Source: Holothuria scabra (lineage: Eukaryota; Echinodermata; Holothuroidea; Aspidochirotida; Holothuriidae). Taken from it: DNA of 64,000 bases. Location of the stretch: contig CM074187.1 in NCBI GenBank assembly GCA_037179385.1, forward strand, positions 13,703,450 to 13,767,449. The letters are read 5' to 3'. The translations under genes were made by a program, and so were the position numbers. The notes below the pieces were generated by a model. The model did no database searches, was not told where the DNA came from, and saw nothing but the letters and a program-made list of their open reading frames with translations. Shown piece by piece: positions 1-10,339 of this stretch (positions are counted from its first letter, which is position 1; every line of letters starts with the position of its first letter).

Positions 1-1289
1 AGTTAAAAAGTAGGCCAGGAAGCTAAACCACCTTCGTACCGTGTTATTAAAGAAAGCCTAACTTAGTCGATTCGAGTTCAGTTGAGATCTAAGTTCGCTG
101 AGTTGCCTTTGGAGTGTGGGATCATGACACGAGTTGTACGGTACATTAATATGTGGGGGACTTGTCATGGCCTATGTGTAGTGCCTAGGTCTACGTCTAG
201 TTCCTGCTCTCCAGTAACTTTTACATTACAATGAAACATTGCCTGCTTTTGTAATAGCTAAAAACTGGATTAAATCCTTTTGGAAAATTTTCGTTAACAC
301 GTGAAGGAGTAAACGAGTCTTTCTTAGGTGTTTTACAAAGTCTTGGATCATTTTTCAATCTTTGGTTCAGATTAAAAAAAAGTAAGAAAAAGGGGGAAAA
401 AGTGCCAAATAAGTGCAAAAATGACGGGCACACAATCTCGCGTCCATGGATTTACGTACATGCAAAGACAATCCTTGATGATGTGCGGTAAATTTTAAAA
501 ATCTATTATTTATCTATTATCTAGCTAAATTATTTCTGATTATTTTGCCGCAGTGTACCGAAATTATTGCTCGACTAAAACAGCAAAGGTCTGGTAGGCC
601 CTACATTAATGTCGTCAGCAATCACCAACATTTGTGTTACCATGAAAGTTGATGTGAATTATTAATAGGAGGATATAAATAATCAGCTGGCAAAGAAATA
701 AACAAAATCTCCTTTAACACATAGTCTTACCATGAACATGTACAAAGAATTTAAAGGAAAGTCTGAAAAAAGCTGAAACGGAATTCTGATTAGAGTTTAT
801 AGGTTCAATGAAAAATGTATTTATAATTTGTTTCATTATTCCAATTGTTTTCTTCCTTCAAGTCTATAATTAAAAAAAAATAGTTTTAGAGATTGTAAAA
901 TGAATCTTATTCATTCAACTCAGGCTCACATGCTGTGGCGTCTCTTCTTGAGAAAGCAACATAGACACCCAGTACATCAAAGGGGTGTGGTATGTAACTG
1001 ATATCTGAGTTTGTCACATGATCTGTGCCCTAAAATGAGCTAAGCTTTCATTGTATTCACTCTGCATGAAAAGCCATCAACAAATACTTGATTGACCTGT
1101 TAGCTAACCGCAAATGTTTCGTAACTTTTTGTGTATTTTAATATATCTGAGTACTGCCAATCGATTAACAAGACGTGAAATGTGACTATATCAAGAATGG
1201 GTGTAGTGAGCTTCATTTCCTCCCTGAGGCGATAAGAGGTAATCAGGCAGAGGAGAATGTAACAAAAAGTAAGAAGGAACGTTTCATCA
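1..1289. other. No gene recognised; AT-rich DNA
   Basis: I find no coding signal, RNA gene or clear repeat boundary. The open frames here are short and of AT-rich composition, with no recognisable motif. Part of the last ~100 bases may belong to the repeat element that follows, whose left end is damaged. Confidence 0.5.
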
Positions 1290-1786
1290 TGATTTTCATT
1301 GCGTGCTCCATTTGCTGAGATATAAAAAGTTGAAATTAATTCACTGAAATAAAAAGGCAATTGTGCAATAATTTGTGACTTTCTGTTTATATAACTCACA
1401 TCACCTGCTTTGTTTCTCTATGAAATTACAACATACAAATATAACCGTGAAAGCTTCATATTGTCTTGCTTAGCATAATATTCAGAGAGGGCTTGTGCTT
1501 TTTAGTTAACCCATAACAGTAAGAATATGATCACATTTTGACACAAGGTGAAGATGCTTCTAGAAAAACAAAGAAAAAAAACTGTAATCTGAGTGGTTCA
1601 ACAACGGCATCACAAAATATTGCGAAATCTACCATTTTAAATTGAGTCAACTAACTTCAACATTTTATATCTCAGCTCAGAAATGTCCTATGAAAATTGG
1701 GAGGGTAGGGGGTAGATAGTTTGAGTTTCATAATGTAATATTTATTTATTTACATTTTGGGTAAAATTTTAGACTTGAGATATCCT
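1290..1786. mobile_element. Damaged copy of a TTAA-type foldback MITE
   Basis: This segment matches the complete element at 25616-26174. Shared stretches include TGCAATAATTTGTGA near 1365, and TTCAACATTTTATATCTCAG followed by CTCAG near 1657, each with similar flanks. The right end reads GACTTGAGATATCC followed by TTTAA at 1786-1790, which fits a TTAA target site. The left arm runs through about 1310-1390 and the right arm through 1610-1786. The outer part of the left arm is not recognisable, so the left boundary is approximate. No transposase frame is present, so the element must have been moved by enzymes supplied elsewhere. Confidence 0.6.
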
Positions 1787-1790
1787 TTAA

Positions 1791-2636
1791 CAAACTGAAC
1801 AGGAGAATAGTTCAACGGGTATTCCGGAGTTCTGTTGAGGAGTGCAGGGTACAATGTATGAACCAACGCCTATATGCAGTCATAGTCTATACAGAGTCTA
1901 CCTCTATAGAGAATGATTCCATATATAACCCCATGACATATGACCTGAAACAAACATACATGGTCAGAAAATAACTGAATTAACGTATGACCCTCATGGA
2001 AACATCTTGGGGGAGTAAGACGGTAAATGACCTGTATTAGAGCATGTCTCTTATAAATTGGAAACCTTAATTTATCGCTGTCATCTTTCACTTTCTTGGC
2101 AGGAGTCAGGATCTGAAATTTCAGTTAGCTAATTTCAGAACAAGCGACGATTGTACATATGAAAATACGTTCGAACGCTAATGTAATGCTGATACGGCTA
2201 TGGAGCTCCCACGAAAACTCGTAGAAAGTCATTCCGTTATTTAATATTTTCGAGTGTTTCGAGGTTTTCAAATTTTCTAACAAGGAGGAACTTGAAATAT
2301 GTTGATAGTTCTAAATGGATTCACAGAGATGTGCAATTATTTGTATATTTTTGAATCTTCTGTTTAGATCTGCACCGTAATTTGTAAGGTGACCAGCAGC
2401 TGTTTTTGAAGGTAGGCCATATGCAAGCTTCGTAATAGCTTTTCAAAACCATAAGGCTCCCATAGTACACCGATGCATATAGTGCATGGAAATGAAATGA
2501 ATTTTCAAAAGAACTTTAAAATGTTAGTCATAAGTGCATTTAGAGATATGACATCACAACTAGCTTACTTGCTACAAACAGCGATGCTCATTAGTTGCTT
2601 CATATTCACGTTTGTTCGATAATGTGAAACGATCAA
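1791..2636. other. No gene recognised
   Basis: Nothing recognisable. The open frame at 1870-2091 (minus) has no motif, no splice context and no similarity I can name. Confidence 0.5.
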
Positions 2637-2639
2637 TTG

Positions 2640-2860
2640 CTGTGGCAACTAGTTTTGTCACAAATACCCCTTTTGTCTCAGCAACCACTTTTGTCAACAT
2701 TTTTGCCCCCTTTTGTCACAAATACCACTTTTGTCCCAATCATCGCCCACTTTTGTTACAACGAAGGTCACGACTTTTATCACGACAATCGCCCATATTT
2801 GTCACAATTTGACAGGACACGGCTTTTGTCACACACACACATTTTGCCCACTTTTTTCAC
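2640..2860. repeat. Degenerate minisatellite of CTTTTGTCAC units
   Basis: About nine or ten imperfect units of 18-28 bases share the core CTTTTGTCAC or CTTTTGTCCC, most followed by AA and a CC-containing linker. The array makes three overlapping short open frames, which are artefacts of the repeat. The same theme appears at 38540-38690 and, reversed, at 40560-40735, so this may be a solitary array from the same family. Confidence 0.7.
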
Positions 2861-3066
2861 ACAGATTGAGAAAATTTGGAAAGCCTTGGAGTCATATTCA
2901 GTACGTTTTAAGAAGCTGAAGCACGATTATATGTTCAGTTTCGAGCAAATCACCTCTGTAAGCTGTAATACTCACAGGAAGAGGGAAAGGAGCAAGGGCG
3001 AATATAAGGAAATTTGTTCTGGGGGCCCAAACTCGACTCGACAAGGCGTCTCAAATAGTATTCTAA

Positions 3067-3155
3067 GCGGAGCGCCACCATCAGTTCCCGCGGAGCGTAC
3101 AGAAAATTTTGAAAAATCGCGACCTCTCAGATAGCTGGAAACTGCATTTGCCAGG
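3067..3155 (+). repeat. Conserved hAT core module, copy 1
   Basis: A GC-rich block begins GCGGAGCGCCACC and continues CGCGGAGCGTACAGAAAATTTT, then a CTCAGATAGC motif. It is one of five copies of this module in the window. Here the hairpin arm that reads TTGGCGC in the others is mutated to TTCCCGC, so the stem is weakened. Confidence 0.7.
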
Positions 3156-3284
3156 CTTGTAAATGGAATTTCAGCAGTAGTTATTTTGAGCTTTCCTATG
3201 CAATAAAATCTACATTTTAATAAAAAGAAAATCAAATTGCAAAATGATCAGAAAAGTACCAGATAGAATGTACTGGCTCCTTTA

Positions 3285-3915
3285 CAGGACGATGTGACAT
3301 TTTATCATTTTCTTCGTCTCAAAGTAAAATCTCCATTAAAGAAAGAATAGACCAGAACCGAATTTTTGTTTAATATGTTAAAGTCGAGCATATTTTAAGC
3401 ACTCTGGTGAAGTTTTCATTCATTTCTCATGTTCGGTTCTCGAGATATTAGCAACGGAAGTTAACACATTTTCTACAAAATGTAAACTTGACCCAAGCAG
3501 GTGCTTTGTCATGTATTCACATTGATGGTCAATGTTTTATTTTTTATTTATTTTTGATCCTTCTGTTTGATCTTGAATTGATTAGGGATGCTATCTTGCC
3601 CTTAAGGCAAATTAAGTTTTTAAACTTTCATTGCGCGGGATGCACTTATGGTTACATCATATCACAGTTAAATTGTATAAATATGGTGTTAAATTTTAGA
3701 GAAAAACAACTAAACATTTCCATCAATGTGAATACATGACATCACGTCTACTTGTAGCAAGTTAACTCTTTGTAGAAAATATCATGTCAACTTCAATTCT
3801 AATATCTCGAGAACCAAACATGGGAAATGAGTAAAAATTTCCCCAGTAATCTATGCCTAAAATATGTTCCTCTTCAAAATATCAAACATAAATTTGTTCT
3901 GGACTTTTTTTTTCA
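3285..3915. repeat. Internal long inverted repeat of hAT copy 1
   Basis: The sequence around 3350-3540 reappears inverted around 3716-3905. For example TTCTCGAGATATTAG on one arm faces CTAATATCTCGAGAA on the other, and TGTATTCACATTGATGG faces CCATCAATGTGAATACA. Each arm is roughly 200-250 bases with point differences, and the loop is about 180 bases. The same structure lies in copy 2 at 6176-6838, so it belongs to the family and is not a local accident. Confidence 0.75.
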
Positions 3916-4366
3916 AGGAGCTCACACCGTTGGAAATAAATTGAAATTGTCATTTCGAATCATATTAACTCATATGACCAGTGGTCGAATGAGCCTGTAA
4001 ACCTAAACCGGACACACAGAAGCATTGATAGCGCTACCGGCACCAATAACAGTACTGATTCAGTACTGATATTGGTGGTGGTAGCGTCATCAACGCTTCT
4101 GGGAGGCCTGTACTGGGCTAAAATTTTGATACAATTTAACAATTACGAACTGTATCCTTGACAATTACGCATTAGTTAATACTTTATAAATAATATATGA
4201 CTTTTTTATGAGATAGAAGGCTGGGATAGTTTGCCCAGATTAAGAAAGAGGCTACTTTTTATTCATGTCATACCAAATAACGTTATTTTTGGAAAACTGA
4301 AGACCATGCTTTGGAAATGTTTGGGGGCGGAAGTGCCCCCCCCCTGCCCCTAGCGAGCCGCTAATG

Positions 4367-4890
4367 TTCCATACTGCATACGGAGAAATGCATTGTGCGC
4401 GTACAGAACTCACTTTAAAAATGCACGCACGATGACATTTCATCAAAATGAATTTTTCTGTTAGGCATTCGTAGTTGTTCACGTAGATAACCGCATAGAA
4501 CTGTGTGCATGTCAAATGTACACTTCCGCCCCTCCGACTGAGCCCCCTAAGGAGGCAGCGCGTGTAACAGGGTAGGGATAGTGGTTTGTTATCTACGCTT
4601 AATATATCTTTGATCATGATGCAGAACTGCAAAATAAACAAGCTAATTCTGATAATCTCCTCCCCGACTTCCTGCCTTTGAATAGACCATTGATAGAAAA
4701 CTAAAAAATTCAATTTAATGTTACAAATTAAGGCACAAAAATATCAGAATCATTACGATCATTATAGACTTAAGTACACGTGGATGTAAAATATGACTAG
4801 TGTCTGTTTGGTAATGTGTAAAAAAGAATTACAGAAAATACTGACGTAAACTTTGTAGTTCTATAAAATATGGCCTCTTAAATGTTGATA
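4367..4890. other. No gene; possible further transposon debris
   Basis: No gene seen. A GC-richer patch at about 4520-4565 (cacttccgcccc, gagccccctaagg) resembles hAT-type end sequence but has no partner that I can find. The minus-strand frame over 4252-4713 crosses the repeat boundary and is not credible as a gene. Confidence 0.4.
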
Positions 4891-4892
4891 AA

Positions 4893-5225
4893 ATACAATA
4901 GGTAGATTTTAATACTTATGTTGTAATGAGTCCAGAACTTTGGACCCATTATATAAATATAAAGAAAAAAGCTTATACATTTATAGTTAACCTGCTACCA
5001 TAATAATCCATCCAAATACAATAGGTGGATTTGTTTTTTCCCGAAAGGAAGAAATTTATTTACATCTTGAACATACATAAATATAGTACAGGACAAGTTG
5101 AATAAATATAATAGGTGGATTTTAACACTTATGTTGTAGTGAGTCCAGAACTTTGGACCCATTACATAAATATAAAGAAAAAAGCTTGTACATTTAAAGT
5201 TAACCTGCTACCATAATAACCCATC
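4893..5225. repeat. Direct duplication, ~205-bp offset
   Basis: About 120 bases at 4893-5013 are repeated at 5097-5225 with few differences, including GAGTCCAGAACTTTGGACCC and AAGAAAAAAGCTT. A third partial start (CAATAGGTGGATTTG) lies at about 5018. The second copy runs straight into the CCAT tract, so replication slippage at the tract may have helped create the duplication. Confidence 0.8.
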
Positions 5226-5284
5226 CATCCGTCCGTTAACCCATCCATCCATCCATCCATCCATCCATCCATCCATCCATTCGT
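5226..5284. repeat. (ATCC)n microsatellite
   Basis: An interrupted run of the tetranucleotide ATCC with CCGTCCGTTAAC and TCGTCC variants at its edges; the pure core covers about 5241-5280. Confidence 0.95.
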
Positions 5285-5841
5285 CCGTATCTATTTATCC
5301 ATATCTATAGTGTGGTAGTGAGGGTAATCCTGGTTTAAGTAAAGTAATTGTCAAATTTTCAAGGCAAGTTAGCATACTCGTACATAAATGCCCGTAACGT
5401 GATTTTTTAAAAACATGAAACAAAATTAAGTGTTAAGATCAAAGAAAATGCAGAAGTGCCGCGTTATTTGGAGTTGATCATAGTCATTAAAACTTTTTTC
5501 TCCGAAGGAATATGTAGAGGCAGGATCAACGACCTTAGTTTTCAGGATTATGACTTCGGTAGTTGCTCTAGTGCATTTCCGTATGTCGATAAGGGTTTAT
5601 TTTGTCTTTTGTAAGTTCAGTTTTAGAAAATTATTATTTAAACAATCCGAAAACAATTTATTTGTCCCAATACGAAGTATCATCATTTACAATTGACATA
5701 CTGCAGTGTCATTACAATTTTTATTCAAGGATTAGTTTAGTTGTAAGATCTGGTATCTGGTGTGCATATGGTGTGCAGAAGCGGCGCTAGAACAGTTCCA
5801 AATACTCTGAGGAATTGAAAGAAACATATTTCCTTACTATT
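5285..5841. other. No gene recognised
   Basis: AT-rich sequence with nothing recognisable. The plus-strand frame at 5602-5790 shows no motif. Confidence 0.5.
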
Positions 5842-5967
5842 AGTAAGATCAAGGGCGGATATAAGGAAATTTGTCTGGGGGGCAAACTCAAGTTGCGACC
5901 AAGACGTCTCACGTAGTAGCAGGGGATGTCGTGCAAGTGGTGACTGACCGCCCGAAAGTCTATCCAA

Positions 5968-6055
5968 GCGGAGCGCCACCATCAGTTGGCGCGGAGCGCA
6001 CAGAAAATTTTGAAAAATCGCAACCGCTCAGACAGCCGGAAATTGCATTGCCAGA
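5968..6055 (+). repeat. Conserved hAT core module, copy 2
   Basis: The best preserved version: GCGGAGCGCCACC, then TTGGCGCGGAGCG, then AGAAAATTTTGAAAAATC and a CTCAGACAGCCGG motif. GCGCCA and TGGCGC can pair across an 8-base loop. The same order of motifs is found at 3067, 58274, 58507 and 62504. Confidence 0.8.
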
Positions 6056-6175
6056 CTTGTAAGTAGAATTTAAGCAGTCGTCATTTTGAGCTTTTCTTTG
6101 CAATCAAATCTTCATTTTAATGAAAAAAAATGAGCAAATTGCAAAATGATCAGAAAATTACCAGATAAAATGTAC

Positions 6176-6838
6176 CGGCTCCTTTACAGGACGATGTGAC
6201 ATTTTATCGTTTTCTTTGTCGCAAAGTAGAATCTACATTAAAAAGAATGGACCAGAACCAATTTTTGTTCAATATGTTAAAGACGAACATATTCTAAGCA
6301 CTCAGTGGTGAAGTTTTCATTCATTTCCCATGTTCGAGTCAAGAGGTATTAACAATTGAAGTTGACATATTTTCTACAAAAAGTAAACTTGGACCAAGCA
6401 GGTGCGATGTCATGTATTCATATGATGGTACAATGTTTTGTTTTGTTCTTTTATTTATTTTTGATCCTGCTGTCTGTTTGACCTTGAACTGATTAAGGAC
6501 GCTATCTTGCCTTTCAGGCAAATTAAGTTTTTAAACTTCCATTGCTCGGGATGCAGCAATTGTGGTAACAACATATCACAGTTAAGTTGTATAAATATGG
6601 TCTTAAATTTTACAGAAAACAACTAAACATTGTCCATCAATGTGAACACATGACATCACGCCTACTTGTTGCAACTTCATTCACTGCAAAAAATATGTCA
6701 ACTTCAATTCTAATATCTGGATAACCAAATATGGAAAATGAGTAAAAATTTCACCAGTGAGTTATGCCTAAAATATGTCCATCTTCAAAATATCAATCAA
6801 AAATTTGGTTCTCGACATTTCTGTTTAAAGGAGCTGCA
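6176..6838. repeat. Internal long inverted repeat of hAT copy 2
   Basis: Arms at about 6176-6440 and 6630-6838 are inverted copies, for example GTCATGTATTCA facing TGAACACATGACATC, and GGACCAGAACC facing GGTTCTCGACA. It could be a foldback MITE that inserted into the ancestor of this hAT family, since both hAT copies carry it at the same place. Confidence 0.7.
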
Positions 6839-6925
6839 CACCCTCCTGAAAATAAATTGGAATCATGACTTTTCGAACTACATTAATTCATGACCAGTGG
6901 TCGAGTGAGCCTGTAAACGTGACCG

Positions 6926-7014
6926 GGCCGCACAGAAGCGTTGAAAGCGCTACTAGCACCAATAACAGTACTGATTCAGTACTGGTAGCGCTCTCAACGC
7001 TCCTGTGCGGCCGG
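6926..7014. repeat. Long hairpin (nested palindrome) in hAT copy 2
   Basis: The arm GGGCCGCACAGAAGCG with TTGAAAGCGCTAC faces GTAGCGCTCTCAACGCTCCTG with TGTGCGGCC, giving a stem of about 30 base pairs with few mismatches. The loop contains CAGTACTGATTCAGTACTG, itself a palindrome. The counterpart in copy 1 (about 3995-4110) keeps the loop but has diverged arms. Function unknown; it may be an older insertion or a structural part of the transposon. Confidence 0.75.
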
Positions 7015-7278
7015 TACTGGGCTAAAATTTTGATACAATTACGAACTATATCCTTGACAGTTATACGAATTAGTTTATACTTTATAAATAATATATGACA
7101 TTTGTATGAGATAGAAGGCTAGGGTAGTTTGCCCAGATAAAGAAAAGGGCTACTTTTTATTAATGTCATATCGAATAACGTTAATTTTGGAAAATTGAAG
7201 ACCGTGCTTTTGAAAATTTGGGGGGGGGGGGGGGCAAGTGCCCCCGTGCCCCTATGGCGAGCCGCTAATGAGTAAGAT

Positions 7279-7589
7279 AGTGAAAACTTGATGACATGGG
7301 CAACTAAACTCGCCAATACATGACGCTGGCTCTTTTTTTAATGCAAAAGTTAAGTAATACATCTTTACTCTAAAATAATGACCTCATTCTGTATGTTAAA
7401 GGTGTGAATACAGTTTTTAATGTCAAATAACATCTTCGGTATCGGTTTCTCCCGATTGGCCTTTACGACGGTGGCTTACGTTAGGTAGTGTGTGAGTTCT
7501 TATAGCCGTATTTAATGTAATATTGTTTGGTATGGCCTTAATAAACTTGATTGTAGAAGTATGTCGCTCGTGTTTGAATACTGGCCTAA
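7279..7589. other. No gene recognised
   Basis: Short spacer between two transposon insertions with no feature I can name. Confidence 0.5.
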
Positions 7590-7597
7590 CTTGGCAT

Positions 7598-7755
7598 CAT
7601 AGGCGTACGGGGATAATTTTTGTGGGGAGGGCGAGAGCAAATTTTTCCCGAATAGTGGCGCCTTTTGTCATGTTTTGCCCGAATGGACCAACTGGTTTGA
7701 CTGAATTGGGATGGCAAGTGCCCTCCCCCCTGCAACCCCGCCTCGTACGTCTATG
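7598..7755. mobile_element. 158-bp hAT-type MITE
   Basis: Ends CATAGGCGTACGGGG and, on the other strand, CATAGACGTACGAGG form a terminal inverted repeat with two mismatches over the first 15 bases. The flanks CTTGGCAT (7590-7597) and TTTGGCAT (7756-7763) agree at seven of eight bases, as expected for an ageing 8-bp hAT duplication. The interior is G- or C-rich near both ends. The open frame spanning 7523-7768 simply reads through the insertion. Confidence 0.75.
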
Positions 7756-7763
7756 TTTGGCAT

Positions 7764-8423
7764 CATAAAACCTAAAGTCGTAGAAAAAGACTCCTCTTTT
7801 ACTACAGCCTTACTCGAGTCCACATTCGAACAATATCGTGATGTTTGAGCTTCCTTTGTAGGGACTGTTTATAGTTGCGTTGGGTAATAATTCTACTAAA
7901 AAAAGAGAACTAAAAAAAAAGGACCGAGTTGAAAACATTTTGTTCGTTGATACCTGCAAATTCCAGAGAAGGGATTTTAACAGTGGGAATGATGTCTAAA
8001 ATTACATGTTCCATGTTTCGATGTTTCAAATTTGCACGTTTAAGTAACGTCATGAAAAATGCACCAGTTAAACGGGAATGTATCACAAAATAAAATTTAA
8101 ATCACTGGAACACAATCTCGTATTACATTCATACGTGTGCAGGAAACATTTTATCCATATTCATTTTATAGAAACTACAGAGCACGGTACAAACTTTCAC
8201 ACTGATAAAGCGAAAAAGTTCCCCCTGACCAGAAATTTAGGCTCAAACTGATCACAATCTAGCCAAATGTGATATGTCAACTATCAGAAAGAACAATGAC
8301 TTTTGTCTCACAAACGAGAACATAATTTGCCACTTTTTCAAAATAATTTGAAAAATGCACTTTAGTTAAATAGCAGAAAGAACAACTTTTAGACTTCAAA
8401 ATATGAAAGTGCAGAGTTTAACA
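7764..8423. other. No gene recognised
   Basis: AT-rich, without repeats or coding signal that I can identify. Confidence 0.5.
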
Positions 8424-9290
8424 CAGTGGCGCATCCAGGAATTTGCAGTGGGGGTCTGCATGTGAATGGGACATCAAATGTACACTGAGCGAAGCGCCAA
8501 CATATTTATGGCTGTTTAGTCTCTGATGCCTTAGACTTCAGGAAATGAGAAATGGGGGTGGTAGGCAAGCATCCAAATTTTACCATATTTTTAAGTGTGA
8601 TTACCACTCTACTAGGAGCGTAATTTGCAGCGAGCGGGGCGCGCTGAAATTTTCGCCCTGTCCAAATGTTTGAGAATATGGAGCTGGTTTTGCAGAAAAG
8701 TTTGGATGCTGGGATTCCTCCAAGGAAATTTGAACAGTTGGGGGATTACTGAAGAATTTGCATTTTCTATCGGCAAATCTGAGGTTGGGCGGCAACCAAA
8801 GATCGTTGTCCCTACATAATGTTATCCAACGCCTACGTAATGAGGCCTCTGACGAAATTTTTGGAGCTTATATCGGAGAAAAAATGGAATTTTATTAAAG
8901 AAAATTTATGAAAATAGCACTTTATATGGTGAACGGTGTCACGTAGGGATCTGATTTCACAAGTGTAGCGAATTTCCGATTTTGTCACTTCCAGAGTTCA
9001 GAAAAGTTTACCAAATTGAAGATATATTAGCGAGCACTTCTGCTAAGGAATTGCAATTTGCGGCGCGGGAAGCGCGCGCAGAATTTTGCTTTCTTGAATC
9101 AAATAATGACAAAAATGGAGATTTTCTTAGAGAAATCTGATTGGGAATTTCGTAGTTTCATGAGTTGTCAAAACCACACAGTGGACTATTCTCATAATTG
9201 GCAAATTTCCGAATTCTTCATTTTCAGAGCCCCTGCCCCGCCTGGGTGTCTAAGGAAAGGGGGCCGAGATGCAACATGGTGCTCAATATT
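8424..9290. mobile_element. Decayed hAT-like element (right end not found)
   Basis: Begins CAGTGGCGCATCCAGG followed by a G-rich stretch, which is the typical left end of this hAT group. Inside are GC-rich patches at 8488-8505 (GAGCGAAGCGCCAAC), 8628-8655 and 9056-9090 (GCGGCGCGGGAAGCGCGCG), each followed by an A/T-rich GAAATTTT or GAATTTT. These resemble worn copies of the core module seen elsewhere. The two later patches lie about 430 bases apart and may be tandem duplicates. I found no right terminus or target duplication, so the end coordinate is a guess. Confidence 0.45.
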
Positions 9291-9878
9291 TTGAGCCACT
9301 ATGAAAATCCCAAGCTTTCAAAACATGGTCTTGAAAGTGTGGGTAATCATTACTTCAACGAACTATACGGTCAATGTGAATTCAATACCGCGTGTACTCT
9401 ATTACCGTTACACGGTTTTATTCTGTCATGTGTAAACTGTACGTAGTGTCATGTAGTATGGCACAACCTCCATGACCTTTAACAGGAACGCCATCTTGTT
9501 GTTTAAGAGCAAATATCCCTTCCTTTTGTCCTAGATTCCCAGGGCCTTTCCTGTTTCCCGTCACGTATTACCGGTTAACGTGACAAACTACCTCGCCCTA
9601 GTTCCACTTGTATGCTGTATCCCATATTTTCAAGGTGTGGCCAATTTCACCCTGTACAGCCTCCTCATTTGTCATTTCTTAGATCAGCACATCCCTTAAT
9701 ATTTTGGTGCGTCACAACTTTTAACCAATCAGGGGATTGCATGTGTTCCATCTCCCCGAGACATGAAAGCTCCGATCTTGCAAGTTTTGGTCACATTCAC
9801 ACTCTGGTGCAGCAGACCTCAGACGACGAACACCTGAGTCAATCTGTATATAGTTAAATTTTAATATTTCTTTTTTTT
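9291..9878. other. No gene recognised
   Basis: No coding or repeat signal. The short frames here do not resemble known proteins. Confidence 0.45.
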
Positions 9879-9923
9879 GATTCCTTGCCGTAGGCAAAAG
9901 GAATCTATGCGATGGTGATGTCG

Positions 9924-9946
9924 TGTGTGTGTGTGTGTATGTGTAT
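9924..9946. repeat. (GT)n microsatellite
   Basis: A short GT run with TA interruptions. A similar run lies at 10314-10331. Confidence 0.85.
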
Positions 9947-9949
9947 GTT

Positions 9950-10266
9950 TTTGGTGTAAAACGGGGACATGAGCCTTTTTTTTCTCCGGGCAAGTGTGGA
10001 TACACCTGCAAGTGGGGATATCCCCACTTGCCAAATGCAAAATTAGCCATGAAATTGAATTGCTCACGTTTCAAGGATGTATCACAGCAAGTTTGAAGCA
10101 TTTTGGAGTTTTCCCCAATTTCAATGTGATGGACCTAACATTGGGTAAAAAACCGTGGGCCGGTGCATGGGTGTATGTGTATCTGTGTAGTACCAGTAAA
10201 TCGGGGACATGAGCGTTTTTTCCCCTAGTCAAGTGTCGATACACCCAAAGTGGGGATATCCACGTT
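9950..10266. repeat. Two-copy tandem segment, ~240-bp offset, with a 24-base palindrome
   Basis: The stretch with GGGGACATGAGC, then CAAGTGTGGATACACC and AAGTGGGGATATCC (9962-10024) recurs at 10203-10261 with small changes. In the first copy GCAAGTGGGGAT and ATCCCCACTTGC form a perfect 24-base palindrome at 10008-10031; in the second copy only the left half is kept. Confidence 0.75.
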
Positions 10267-10339
10267 TTCATGGTTAAAAAAATGTGTCCCCAATTGACGG
10301 TCAAAACATGTAAGTGTGTGTGTGTGTGTATGTGACGCT

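Larger units (their letters stand above)
2993..4366. mobile_element. Non-autonomous hAT-type element, copy 1
   Basis: About 1.37 kb, aligned end to end with the element at 5850-7270 in the same orientation. The left end reads CAAGGGCGAATATAAGG and the right end reads CTAGCGAGCCGCTAATG, with a G/C-rich tract just inside each end as in many hAT-type elements. It holds in order a GC-rich hairpin core (3067-3155), a long inverted repeat (about 3285-3540 with 3716-3915) and a second hairpin (about 3995-4110). The 8-bp flanks (GAAAGGAG and TTCCATAC) do not match, so the target duplication is lost or one end was rearranged. No transposase is encoded. Confidence 0.7.
5850..7270. mobile_element. Non-autonomous hAT-type element, copy 2, with intact 8-bp TSD
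   Basis: 1421 bp flanked on both sides by AGTAAGAT (5842-5849 and 7271-7278). Perfect 8-bp target duplications are the hallmark of the hAT superfamily. Ends are CAAGGGCGGATATAAGG at the left and, read inward on the other strand, CATTAGCGGCTCGCC at the right; the terminal inverted repeat is only loosely conserved. Inside are a G15 run at 7220-7234, the hairpin core (5968-6055), a long inverted repeat (6176-6838) and a second hairpin (6926-7014). No transposase frame exists. It is clearly related to 2993-4366. Confidence 0.85.

Noticed and set aside
2637..3134. Longest open frame in the window (165 codons, plus strand)
   Set aside because: It runs through the CTTTTGTCAC minisatellite and into the hAT element; the peptide is repetitive and crosses a repeat boundary, so it is not a gene.
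4252..4713. Minus-strand open frame of 153 codons
   Set aside because: It spans the right end of hAT copy 1 and its flank and shows no known motif; the homologous region near 7100-7270 has no corresponding frame.
10008..10031. Transcription terminator or operator at the 24-base palindrome
   Set aside because: It is part of a duplicated segment of a repeat element, has no T-run, and lies in eukaryotic DNA.
9721..10101. Minus-strand frames rich in HTHTHT and related words
   Set aside because: They are translations of the GT microsatellite and tandem repeats.
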